Counted from the first letter of the stretch, positions 1 through 6,315 are shown. The stretch is 7,551 nucleotides of DNA from Nanobdellota archaeon (GCA_018831025.1 JAHJRB010000054.1:1-7551); one strand, 5' to 3'. Program-made: numbers and translations. The notes: generated by a model from the letters alone, not told the origin.

Positions 1-759
1 CAATGCCTTAGCAAAATAAGGTGTGTTTACCCAAACTCCAACATCATAAGTTGGATGTACCTCATTGTCATCCATAACCATGAATAACAAATCCTTGTTA
101 TCTACAATTGCAAATCTAGCATTGATATCAGTTAATAATTTTACCTCTGCATATTTAGATAAATCTTTAATAAGACCTTTTGAGTCTTTCTCTAGGTTAG
201 CAGCTACTTTTATTTCAACACCTTTTTTCTTTAGTCTCTCAAATTCAGGTCTAAGCACTTCAAATTTTCTCATCAAACCTTTAGCACTAGTAACTAAAAG
301 AACGCTTTTCTCAGCACTCTTCACCATAGTCTCTAAATGTGTATAAATATTGTGCCTTCCTCTGAATGCACCGCTTAAATCTGTTGGTTCAACAAATTGT
401 ACCCCTTGTGTATGCAGCACATCTAATTCGTTCAAGACATCAGTTCCTTTTAAATCAGTTAATCTTTTAACTTTATCATTTGCATCTCTAACCATTAATT
501 TTTTAACTCTTTCAACAACTTCACCAGGCTCAACAGCTACATACTTTATTGGTTTTCCAAGTTTCATAACTACAAAACCTTTTTTCTCTAAAGTTTCAAG
601 AACATCATAAGCCCTAGATCTAGGAACATTGCCTATATCACTAAGTTCTCCTGCAGTACTAACTCCTCTACTAAGTAGAGCAGTCCAGATTCTCACCTCA
701 TATAAATTTAAACTGAACAATTGTCTCAAACCATTTAAAAATTCTTCTTTGACAATCAT
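1..759 (-). CDS. TrmB-family transcriptional regulator (3' end outside window)
   Basis: Reading the minus strand from the ATG at 759 gives 253 codons without a stop, so the gene continues past the left edge. Residues about 8-78 form a winged helix-turn-helix typical of TrmB. LSLNLYEVRIW-like helix 1 is followed by a recognition segment NVPRSRAYDVLETLEKKGFV (about 44-63) and a wing around KPIKYVAVEP. Residues about 80-115 look like a coiled-coil linker. The rest (about 120-253) resembles the C-terminal effector domain of the family, with VLLVTSAKG and a late segment DDNEVHPTYDVGVWVN (230-245). Family members bind DNA and respond to sugars or other metabolites; the ligand here cannot be read from the sequence. 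The start is supported by a purine-rich GAGGGGAGGG 6 nt upstream. It lies downstream of the ligase on the same strand but has its own promoter, so it is probably transcribed separately. A few C-terminal residues are probably missing. Confidence 0.9.
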   Translation of the reverse strand, partial: MIVKEEFLNGLRQLFSLNLYEVRIWTALLSRGVSTAGELSDIGNVPRSRAYDVLETLEKKGFVVMKLGKPIKYVAVEPGEVVERVKKLMVRDANDKVKRLTDLKGTDVLNELDVLHTQGVQFVEPTDLSGAFRGRHNIYTHLETMVKSAEKSVLLVTSAKGLMRKFEVLRPEFERLKKKGVEIKVAANLEKDSKGLIKDLSKYAEVKLLTDINARFAIVDNKDLLFMVMDDNEVHPTYDVGVWVNTPYFAKAL

Positions 760-853
760 TTATAACCCTCCCCTCTTATTTTTTTTGATAAGACTACTAC
801 TCCGCACAAGTAACTTCAGCATGAATTAAAACGTTGTTCTATATAAACCTTTT
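760..853 (-). promoter_or_regulatory. Promoter and Shine-Dalgarno of the TrmB-family gene
   Basis: Read on the minus strand, TTTATATA (847-840) is preceded by AAAAGG, a good archaeal BRE/box A pair. Transcription would start about 26 nt downstream, near 817, giving a leader of roughly 58 nt. GAGGGGAGGG (775-766) sits 6 nt before the ATG at 759 and is a plausible ribosome binding site. The 14 bases AAAAGGTTTATATA recur exactly at 6067-6080 on the plus strand. Confidence 0.6.
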
Positions 854-874
854 TATTACTCTTTATAAACAACC

Positions 875-2551
875 TTATTTTTTCTTCTGAGAGTTGTGAA
901 TCCTCTTCACTAAATCCAAATCACTTAACTCTCTTAAAGATTTGTCTTCTCTCAATCTTAACACTCTTGGAAAACGGAGCGCCCATCCAGAACTGTAAGT
1001 TGGACTTCTTTGAACCTCTTCATAAGCAACTTCAATTATTATTTTAGGTTTAACTTTTACTTCCTTCCCTTTTCCACTTCCCTTAACAATAAGCGGTTTT
1101 AACATTTGTGTTAATTTCCAGTAAGTTAAATTAGCTTCTTTCTCTTTTATCCCGGTACTTACTTTTCCAATTTCCTCAAACTCATCTCCATGTTTAATAG
1201 CAATTCTATAACTAGTAAGTAAACCTGCTCTTTTACCATTCCCCCACTCAGCACCAACAATAACACAATCGAGAGGTTCTAAAACATTTTTCAGTTTCAT
1301 CCAGCCTTTTACATATCTCCCAGGCTTATAACTTCCTTCATAATTCTTAACCATCAATCCCTCCATTCCTTTCTCCAAAGCTTGATTAAAAAATTTCTCA
1401 ACCTCTTTTTCATTTCCAGTAACTAATTTTTTAGTAAGAACAATTTTTCTTTTTTCTTTCTTGATTATTTTCTCCAATAATTCTCTTCTCTCCTTAAGAG
1501 GATTATTCATTAAATTTTTTCCATTATAAAAAATAACATCAAAGACATTCAGCTCAACTGGAAATTTTCTAGCAGTTTCTTCAATATTATGTTTTCTTTT
1601 GATTCTCTGAGAAATATTCTGAAAAGGTAAATATTTTTTAGTTTCTTTATCATAACCGACAGCCTCGCAATCAATAATATAACTTTTTCCTTTAATATGT
1701 TTTTTAACTATCTCAATAATATCCGGAAATTGTTTAGTAACATTCTCTAATCTTCTAGTAAATAAATTATATTCCTTTCCATTATAATGCACAGTCATCC
1801 TAAACCCATCAAGTTTCTCTTCAAATTGAATTGTCTCTCCAAGATCTTTAAACGCTTTTTCAATATTTTCAGCAGGAAGCGCTAACATTAATTTAAACGG
1901 TCTGCCGGGTTTTAATAAAATTCCTTTTAATCTTTTTTCTTTAGCAAGCACCGCAACCTCTCCATAATCTGCAATATAATCTCCTGCTTTCTCAACTTTA
2001 CTAACCTCTACTTTAAACGCTTTAGCAATTGCATCCCTTACTATACCTGCACTAACTCCCACTCTTAGGTTTTCTAAAACAGTCTTAACAATATATTTAG
2101 CTTCTTCAGCATTAGAATTTCCAAGTAATTCAGTTACTAATCCAATTTTTCTATTAACAGTGCCTTTCCCCTCTAACTCCGCTAATTTTCTTGTATTTTC
2201 AATAACATCTTTAACAACTAATTTTTTACTGCGCAATGTCCTTTGTTTTTTGTTTGTCATTACCTCTTCCGTTACCAATCCTAAATCCCCTTTTTTATTA
2301 AATAAACTTTCAACCTTACTTTCGCTTTCCCCACTTGCAACACTAATTGCCTTAATCATAGATCTAGAACTAAAACCAATTTTTCTTTCATCCCACTCTG
2401 GAAAAATTCTGCCTTCAACTAAATAAATAATACTCTGTAAATCATTTTTAGGAATTTTTTTTAAGAACTCGCTTAATATTTCAGTCTTTTCCAATCTCTT
2501 AGTTGTTTTATCTAACTCATTATAAACATCAACTAGTTCTTTATAATCCAT
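875..2551 (-). CDS. lig: ATP-dependent DNA ligase
   Basis: This 558-residue protein matches archaeal ATP-dependent DNA ligase in length and in motif order. It joins nicks in replication (Okazaki fragments) and repair through an enzyme-AMP intermediate. Residues about 1-205 are the N-terminal DNA-binding domain. The adenylation domain begins near 215. Motif I is KLDGFR, with the AMP-accepting lysine at K246. FTRRLEN (264-270) supplies the conserved arginines. Motif III is IIDCEA (D294, E296), motif IIIa is NVFDV (335-339), motif IV is EGLMVK (397-402) and motif V is WMKLK (417-421). The C-terminal OB-fold domain ends with the usual RFPRVLRLREDKS segment (527-539). All catalytic motifs are present, so it should be active. 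The ATG at 2551 has no Shine-Dalgarno sequence, and a TATA-like box lies about 29 nt upstream, suggesting a leaderless mRNA. It diverges from the nitroreductase gene. Confidence 0.97.
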   Translation of the reverse strand: MDYKELVDVYNELDKTTKRLEKTEILSEFLKKIPKNDLQSIIYLVEGRIFPEWDERKIGFSSRSMIKAISVASGESESKVESLFNKKGDLGLVTEEVMTNKKQRTLRSKKLVVKDVIENTRKLAELEGKGTVNRKIGLVTELLGNSNAEEAKYIVKTVLENLRVGVSAGIVRDAIAKAFKVEVSKVEKAGDYIADYGEVAVLAKEKRLKGILLKPGRPFKLMLALPAENIEKAFKDLGETIQFEEKLDGFRMTVHYNGKEYNLFTRRLENVTKQFPDIIEIVKKHIKGKSYIIDCEAVGYDKETKKYLPFQNISQRIKRKHNIEETARKFPVELNVFDVIFYNGKNLMNNPLKERRELLEKIIKKEKRKIVLTKKLVTGNEKEVEKFFNQALEKGMEGLMVKNYEGSYKPGRYVKGWMKLKNVLEPLDCVIVGAEWGNGKRAGLLTSYRIAIKHGDEFEEIGKVSTGIKEKEANLTYWKLTQMLKPLIVKGSGKGKEVKVKPKIIIEVAYEEVQRSPTYSSGWALRFPRVLRLREDKSLRELSDLDLVKRIHNSQKKK

Positions 2552-2593
2552 ACAAAAAAGTTTAAATATCTTAGTTAATTTAAAACTTTTGAA
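2552..2593. promoter_or_regulatory. Divergent, interleaved promoters for ligase and nitroreductase
   Basis: The 42-bp gap between the two start codons contains two TATA-like boxes placed almost symmetrically. TTTAAATA (2561-2568, plus) has its centre about 29 nt before the nitroreductase ATG. TTTAAATT (2584-2577, minus) has its centre about 29 nt before the ligase ATG. Each box starts about 10 nt from the opposite gene's start codon. Neither gene has a Shine-Dalgarno sequence, so both mRNAs are probably leaderless. The boxes lie too close for both directions to assemble initiation complexes at once; that last step is inference. Confidence 0.6.
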
Positions 2594-3184
2594 ATGGAAC
2601 TGAATAAAGCAATAATAGAGCGTAGAAGTGTAAGAAAATATTTAGACAAAGATATTGCCTTAAGAGACCTACTAGAATTAATAGAATCTGCCCATTATGC
2701 CCCATCATCCGGCAATTTACAAAATTGGCGTTTTATAATTGTAAAAAATCCTGAATTAAAAAAGAAAATAGCTGAGGCTTGTTTAGACCAATCTTGGATG
2801 ACAGAAGCTCCTGTGCATATTGTTATTTGTTCAGACAGAGCTCATATCCAAAGTTTTTATGAAAAACATAAAAACAAGTATTCAATCCAAAACTGCGCCT
2901 TAGCAGCCCAAAACATAATGTTAAAAGCTCATTCGTTAAAACTTGGAACTTGTTTCGTTTCAGGATTTTCAAAACTAGCCTTAAAACGTGCTTTAGAAAT
3001 TCCAGAAAGTTCAGAGCCAGAAGCGATTATTACATTAGGTTACCCTTCAGAAACCCCAAAATGCAAAAGAAACAACATAGAAACTTATACTTATTTTGAA
3101 AAATATGGTAATAAAAAAGCAGACAAAGAACTTTGGCCGTTTGCAGCTAAATTAAAATCTTTATTTTCTAAATTTAAGAAATAA
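2594..3184 (+). CDS. Nitroreductase-family FMN-dependent oxidoreductase
   Basis: The 196-residue product has the layout of the nitroreductase family, cytoplasmic FMN enzymes that work as homodimers and reduce nitro compounds, quinones or other substrates with NAD(P)H. The N-terminal FMN-phosphate motif RRSVRKY is at 10-16, followed by the ligand segment APSSGNLQNWRF (36-47). WMTEAPVHIVIC (68-79) is the usual central strand. CALAAQNIMLKAHSLKLGTCFV (101-122) is the dimer-interface helix with the conserved GT(C/G) turn. ITLGYPSE (146-153) carries the C-terminal glycine motif. The last 25 residues, rich in Lys and Phe, are an extra tail. The physiological substrate cannot be predicted. The start is fixed by a TATA-like box about 29 nt upstream, with no room for a leader. 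Its 3' end faces the small membrane-protein gene, with 34 bp between the stops. Confidence 0.92.
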   Translation: MELNKAIIERRSVRKYLDKDIALRDLLELIESAHYAPSSGNLQNWRFIIVKNPELKKKIAEACLDQSWMTEAPVHIVICSDRAHIQSFYEKHKNKYSIQNCALAAQNIMLKAHSLKLGTCFVSGFSKLALKRALEIPESSEPEAIITLGYPSETPKCKRNNIETYTYFEKYGNKKADKELWPFAAKLKSLFSKFKK

Positions 3185-3192
3185 ATTATTTA

Positions 3193-3204
3193 AGAGAATT
3201 CTCT
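3193..3204. other. Perfect 12-bp palindrome between convergent genes
   Basis: AGAGAATTCTCT is an exact palindrome in the 34-bp gap between the nitroreductase stop and the stop of the opposing membrane-protein gene. It could mark shared transcript ends, but it has no loop and no strong T run, so a terminator role is only a guess. Confidence 0.25.
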
Positions 3205-3218
3205 CTCAATTTTAAATC

Positions 3219-3620
3219 CTAAAACCCTTGTCCATCATTAGAACTATATCCTGAATTATCTTCAGTATTATACCCAGAACTATCTTCAGAATTGTATTCG
3301 GAATTATCATTTTTATTTTTAAGATAAATATACAAAATCACGATTATTATCAAAATAAACAACACAACAAGAACCAAAAAAATCCAACTTGAAAAAAAAC
3401 CTTTTTCTTCATTTGTCATTTCATTTTCTGCACCATTCATAGAAGGTTCTTCCAATACATCTGGTCCTTCTACATCCTCAACCACATCCCCTGGAAGAAT
3501 AATTTCAAAGTTTTCAAAACAATTAGTATCTGTAGGATCTATAATACAAGGATCCTCTCCTTGTGAAAATGAAATTGGTATAAGCAACAAAAATACAATA
3601 ATTAAAATTTTTTTATTCAT
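3219..3620 (-). CDS. Small secreted/anchored membrane protein with octapeptide tail repeats
   Basis: I do not recognise a family for this 133-residue protein. Residues 1-19 are a clear signal peptide: MNKK, then a hydrophobic stretch, with probable cleavage near SFSQ. Residues about 20-75 are acidic and extracellular, with two cysteines (C25, C34) that could form a disulfide. Residues about 77-100 form one strong transmembrane segment followed by KNK, which places the C terminus inside. The tail (106-129) is three octapeptide repeats of the form x-S-[EG]-Y-[NS]-[ST]-[EN]-D with regularly spaced tyrosines at 109, 117 and 125. The gene begins 6 nt after the pilin-fibrinogen gene, so the two are almost certainly co-transcribed. 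It may help assemble, anchor or signal from that adhesin; this is inferred only from gene order and topology. Confidence 0.75.
   Translation of the reverse strand: MNKKILIIVFLLLIPISFSQGEDPCIIDPTDTNCFENFEIILPGDVVEDVEGPDVLEEPSMNGAENEMTNEEKGFFSSWIFLVLVVLFILIIIVILYIYLKNKNDNSEYNSEDSSGYNTEDNSGYSSNDGQGF
3234..3305 (-). repeat. Three 24-bp coding repeats (octapeptide repeats)
   Basis: Codons 106-129 of the small membrane protein are three tandem 24-bp units encoding NSEYNSED, SSGYNTED and NSGYSSND. The units are related but not identical at the DNA level, indicating an old tandem duplication that has drifted while keeping S, Y and D. Confidence 0.8.
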
Positions 3621-3626
3621 TTTCTA

Positions 3627-4775
3627 TTAAGACTCCCTTACCCAAAATCTATGACTAAAACGATTACTTGAGCTATGTTGGGGTCCATTACATATATATA
3701 AATACGTATCCTGATTATATTGAGACATAAAAAAATGATGCCAACCAGGATTGCTTGCTATTCCCATATTAATACCGCAACCAGCCCCTCCTTGTGGATT
3801 ATTTTCTAAAACAGTATAACAATTAATTCCAGCCACACCACTACCAGCATCATATCCGCATTGTAAATTTCCTGTCCATGCCAAAGCATTATCCGATATC
3901 CTATATGATTGGAATGTTGTTGTAGTTGTTGAAGCGGCAACAGCCCCATCAAATCTCCAATACCCAGTATAGTCCCTTAAAATAACATACTCATAATTTC
4001 CAGTAGAATATACAGTATTATATCCGCTTTGATCTGCAAATATATCAAATTTCCGATTAGGACCTATAATATTCCTTATAGATTCATCTGATAATTTATA
4101 ACCATTACCTAAATGAGTTAGTCCATCTGAGACAGTTCCAATAGCACCAGCCTGTTTAAAAACATTATTTAATGTAACAGTGTACCAAGTCTTAAGGATT
4201 AATGTCCAACCACCTCCATCCCTTTCCATATCACAATTAACTTGTATTTTATTGGTTCCATCAGGATAAATATCATAAACTCCATTTCCTGAATCTGGAT
4301 TATTAGCTAAGATAGCTAAACAAGAAGTAGGCAATAATTCTTTAATTCCATAACTTGTAGTATAAACTTTCCCGCCAACAACAGGATAAACCTCAACACT
4401 TAAAACAGTACCAATAGCAGGATTAAAGTCCAATTCCTTCACTATAACCCCCAACTCATTAATACTTTCTTCAACATCCACAATCTCAACATTATTAGTT
4501 CCAATAATTTTAACCTTAAAACTTTCTATTGTTTTTTCTCCTGTATTTTCAATAATAACCTTTATAGTATCAGAATCCATCATAGTAGCTTGGTTTACCT
4601 TAACTTGGATATCATAAGAAGAAAATGCTTTTCCTAATTTTTCATCACTTTTTACCATAGTCTCATCAACAATACTACTTCTAATCCAACTACTTACTAA
4701 TAAAAATAAAACTATAGTTAAAGCGATAATAAGCACAATTGATATTATTGGACTAATTCCTTCTTTATTTAACAT
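3627..4775 (-). CDS. Archaeal type IV pilin-like protein with fibrinogen-like C-terminal domain
   Basis: The 382-residue product starts NKEGISPIISIVLIIALTIV, the archaeal pilin pattern: a short basic leader, a Gly for prepilin peptidase (PibD-type) cleavage after about residue 6, then a hydrophobic helix to about 29. Residues 50-140 look like a beta-rich pilin body (VIIENTGEKTIESFKVKI, 73-90). From C152 the sequence turns into a fibrinogen C-terminal-like domain: GVYDIYPDG (165-173), VNCDMERDGGGWTLI (179-193), and a closing SHRFWVRES (374-382). Six cysteines (152, 181, 306, 319, 333, 362) allow three disulfides; C152-C181 would match the first fibrinogen-domain disulfide. In other proteins such domains bind sugars or acetylated groups. 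A surface-displayed, lectin-like adhesin is therefore likely, though the ligand is unknown. The ATG at 4775 is leaderless, with a TATA box about 27 nt upstream. The gene heads a two-gene unit with the small membrane protein. Confidence 0.88.
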   Translation of the reverse strand: MLNKEGISPIISIVLIIALTIVLFLLVSSWIRSSIVDETMVKSDEKLGKAFSSYDIQVKVNQATMMDSDTIKVIIENTGEKTIESFKVKIIGTNNVEIVDVEESINELGVIVKELDFNPAIGTVLSVEVYPVVGGKVYTTSYGIKELLPTSCLAILANNPDSGNGVYDIYPDGTNKIQVNCDMERDGGGWTLILKTWYTVTLNNVFKQAGAIGTVSDGLTHLGNGYKLSDESIRNIIGPNRKFDIFADQSGYNTVYSTGNYEYVILRDYTGYWRFDGAVAASTTTTTFQSYRISDNALAWTGNLQCGYDAGSGVAGINCYTVLENNPQGGAGCGINMGIASNPGWHHFFMSQYNQDTYLYICNGPQHSSSNRFSHRFWVRES

Positions 4776-4797
4776 AGATAATAGACATATTGACTAG

Positions 4798-4806
4798 TTT
4801 ATATTT
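4798..4806 (-). promoter_or_regulatory. TATA box of the pilin-adhesin gene
   Basis: AAATATAAA on the minus strand is centred 27 nt upstream of the ATG at 4775. That is the spacing expected if transcription starts at the start codon. There is no Shine-Dalgarno sequence between box and ATG. Confidence 0.55.
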
Positions 4807-4813
4807 TTTTCTT

Positions 4814-4862
4814 AAAAAAAATAATCCTTGAAAAAAAGATATCACCTCTTTTTCCCAAGGAT
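4814..4862 (-). terminator. Intrinsic-like terminator downstream of ftsZ
   Basis: On the minus strand, ATCCTTG (4862-4856) pairs with CAAGGAT (4830-4824). Inside this, AAAAAGA (4853-4847) pairs with TCTTTTT (4839-4833). The two helices are separated by a 2x2 internal loop and capped by a 7-nt loop. The hairpin is followed by a run of eight T (4821-4814). Hairpin plus T run ends the ftsZ transcript just before the pilin promoter. Confidence 0.6.
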
Positions 4863-4870
4863 AAAAAATA

Positions 4871-4930
4871 AAGGGCGTTTTTGAAATTCTATAGGGGGGT
4901 TAAATAAAGCTATAAAATTAGCACGCCCTT
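4871..4930 (-). other. GC-rich stem enclosing a 44-nt loop, just past the ftsZ stop
   Basis: AAGGGCGT (4871-4878) and ACGCCCTT (4923-4930) are an exact 8-bp inverted repeat in otherwise AT-rich DNA. Directly abutting the inner end is a second small stem, GCTA (4909-4912) with TAGC (4919-4922). The loop also contains a run of six G (plus strand). On the minus strand the structure begins 9 nt after the ftsZ stop codon and is followed by TATTTTTTAT. It may be a first terminator, a structured 3' UTR, or part of a small RNA. Confidence 0.45.
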
Positions 4931-4939
4931 GAATATTCC

Positions 4940-6013
4940 CTATCTTATAATGTCTATTCCTAGCTCCCTACCAAAGCTCATACTCTCATGGCTTGGTTTA
5001 GCAAAGTCTACTTTTCCAAGTATGTATGGGCTATTAACTCCGGCAATAATAGTCATAACTCTTAATTTTCCAGTCATTGCCTCATTAATTCTTGCTCCCC
5101 AAATTACATTTGCATCCTTGTCTAGACTTTCTGTAACTACATCTCCAATTCTACTTACTTCATCCAAGGTTAAATCAGGACCACCTTCTATATGGATAAG
5201 CGCTCCAGTAGCTCCCTTATAACTAACATCCAATAACGGATTAGTTAAGGCTCTTCTAGTTGCTTCATCTACCTTATGTTCACTATCGCTCTCTCCAACA
5301 CCAATAGCACAAACACCACAATTACCCATTATCGCTTTTACGTCAGCATAATCCAAGTTCACCAAACTAGGAACAGCAATAGTTTCTACAATTCCCCTTA
5401 TCATAGTGCTGATTAGTTCATTAGCAACAGCAAATGCTTGCTGTATTGGTAAATTCCCAGCAATGTTTACTAATCTGTTATTATCAATTACAATTACACT
5501 ATCACTTACTTGTCTTAGTTCTTGTAATCCCCATTCAGCTTTATCCATTCTAGCTCTCTCAATTTCAAAAGGCATAGTCACAGTTCCAATAACAATAGCT
5601 CCAACTTCCTTGGCTAATTTAGCAACAATAGGAGCAGCTCCAGTTCCGGTTCCGCCTCCCATACCAGCAACAACAAAGACCATATCAGCACCTTTTATAA
5701 TATCCTTAATCTCCTGCATATTTTCTTTTGCAGCCTCACTACCTACACTAGCATGACCTCCAGCACCTAATCCTTTAGTAAGTTCTCTACCTATAAGGAT
5801 CTTCCTATCAGCCTCATGAACATCTAAATGTTGTTTATCAGTATTAATAGCAGCAATCTCCGCCCCCTTAATACCTTTCTTGTATAACCAAGAAATCATA
5901 TTTCCACCAGCGCCTCCAACCCCTACAACTTTTATATTTGCATTACCTACCACAAAATCTGCAGTAGCCATACTCTCCGATTGTTTTATTGCATTTTGCA
6001 CAATAAATTCCAT
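4940..6013 (-). CDS. ftsZ: Cell division GTPase FtsZ (FtsZ2-like)
   Basis: This 357-residue protein is a full tubulin-like FtsZ, which polymerises with GTP into the mid-cell division ring. Nucleotide-binding features are VVGVGGAGGN (29-38), AINTDKQHL (55-63) and the tubulin signature AGMGGGTGTGAAP (116-128). The ribose/guanine region includes PFEIERAR (148-155) and VIDNNRL (175-181). The T7 loop NLDYADV (219-225) supplies the catalytic aspartates D221 and D224 that complete the GTPase site between subunits. Wording such as GTGTGAAP, IERAR and IDNNRL resembles archaeal FtsZ2 rather than FtsZ1, judged from memory. The last residues, GRELGIDIIR (348-357), form a short conserved-looking tail after a linker, a probable docking site for a membrane anchor such as SepF. 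The start at 6013 is supported by an upstream GGGGGATGA. Confidence 0.97.
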   Translation of the reverse strand: MEFIVQNAIKQSESMATADFVVGNANIKVVGVGGAGGNMISWLYKKGIKGAEIAAINTDKQHLDVHEADRKILIGRELTKGLGAGGHASVGSEAAKENMQEIKDIIKGADMVFVVAGMGGGTGTGAAPIVAKLAKEVGAIVIGTVTMPFEIERARMDKAEWGLQELRQVSDSVIVIDNNRLVNIAGNLPIQQAFAVANELISTMIRGIVETIAVPSLVNLDYADVKAIMGNCGVCAIGVGESDSEHKVDEATRRALTNPLLDVSYKGATGALIHIEGGPDLTLDEVSRIGDVVTESLDKDANVIWGARINEAMTGKLRVMTIIAGVNSPYILGKVDFAKPSHESMSFGRELGIDIIR

Positions 6014-6066
6014 TTTTTCATCCCCCGTTTTTTTTCTTTTTTGATTTTGATTGATAGATTTTAAGC
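6014..6066 (-). promoter_or_regulatory. ftsZ leader with Shine-Dalgarno and possible proximal promoter
   Basis: GGGGGATGA (6026-6018, minus) ends 4 nt before the ftsZ ATG and is a plausible ribosome binding site, so this mRNA has a leader. A TTAAAATC element (6064-6057, minus) would place the start near 6033. Alternatively TATATAAA (6080-6073, minus) would place it near 6050. I cannot choose between them. Confidence 0.45.
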
Positions 6067-6080
6067 AAAAGGTTTATATA
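6067..6080 (+). promoter_or_regulatory. Plus-strand archaeal promoter (BRE plus TATA box)
   Basis: AAAAGG followed by TTTATATA (6073-6080) matches the archaeal box A consensus in the plus orientation. It is identical over 14 bases to the promoter of the TrmB-family gene. It is about 240 nt from the gatD start, which has a nearer TATA box. The expected start near 6104 precedes the double-hairpin region, so this most likely drives that RNA. The box could also serve ftsZ in reverse. Confidence 0.55.
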
Positions 6081-6103
6081 TCACTTGTACCTATCTCTCT
6101 CTA

Positions 6104-6190
6104 GAATTAACAAAAAATTCATTGAGCTTTTCGCCAAAAAAGCTTGAACTTAGGTTTTAACGCCAATTAAAACCGCTGTTTCTTTTATCT
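6104..6190 (+). ncRNA. Candidate small RNA with two hairpins sharing a CGCCAA loop
   Basis: No protein gene covers this stretch. Hairpin 1 has AGCTTTT (6125-6131) pairing with AAAAGCT (6138-6144). It can be extended to 10 bp by two G-U pairs and one U-A pair, which form only in the plus-strand RNA. Hairpin 2 has GGTTTTAA (6153-6160) pairing with TTAAAACC (6167-6174). The stems are unrelated, yet both close on the same hexaloop, CGCCAA. A weak 5-bp stem, GAATT/AATTC (6104-6120), would sit at the 5' end. A T-rich stretch (6178-6190) follows hairpin 2 and could end transcription. A good TATA box lies about 27 nt upstream of 6104. It could instead be a cis-acting leader of gatD, or a DNA-level site. 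Ends are approximate. Confidence 0.5.
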
Positions 6191-6281
6191 TTTAAATCAA
6201 TTGTATATAAAAACATTACTTAATTACAGAATATATTTTAGAAAGATTACTTTATAATATATATGTTATACAACAATAATA

Positions 6282-6300
6282 AAGTATAAATAATATACTT
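6282..6300 (+). promoter_or_regulatory. gatD TATA box inside an inverted repeat
   Basis: TATAAATA (6285-6292) is centred about 27 nt before the gatD ATG, as for a leaderless mRNA; there is no Shine-Dalgarno sequence. The box lies within AAGTATA-N5-TATACTT (6282-6300), a perfect 7-bp inverted repeat that could be a repressor site. The sequence is very AT-rich, so the symmetry may be accidental. Confidence 0.5.
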
Positions 6301-6315
6301 CTTTAATATTGAACT

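Noticed and set aside
65..829. Three plus-strand open frames opposite the TrmB-family gene
   Set aside because: They are low-complexity Ser/Leu/Thr-rich shadows of a clearly homologous minus-strand gene, with no promoter or family features of their own.
2160..2426. Plus-strand 88-residue frame opposite the ligase
   Set aside because: It lies inside the ligase coding region and has a composition expected of its complement.
2725..2730. TTGGCG in the nitroreductase mRNA, complementary to the CGCCAA loops
   Set aside because: About one such hexamer is expected by chance in a window of this size. The bases encode conserved Asn-Trp-Arg, and complementarity is not extended by specific flanks.
4824..4862. 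Box C/D guide RNA, because GTGATAT occurs in the loop
   Set aside because: No matching D box (CTGA) or C'/D' pair at sensible spacing; hairpin plus T run fits a terminator better.
4929..5756. Plus-strand open frames opposite ftsZ
   Set aside because: They are antisense shadows of the well-conserved FtsZ reading frame and show no recognisable domains.
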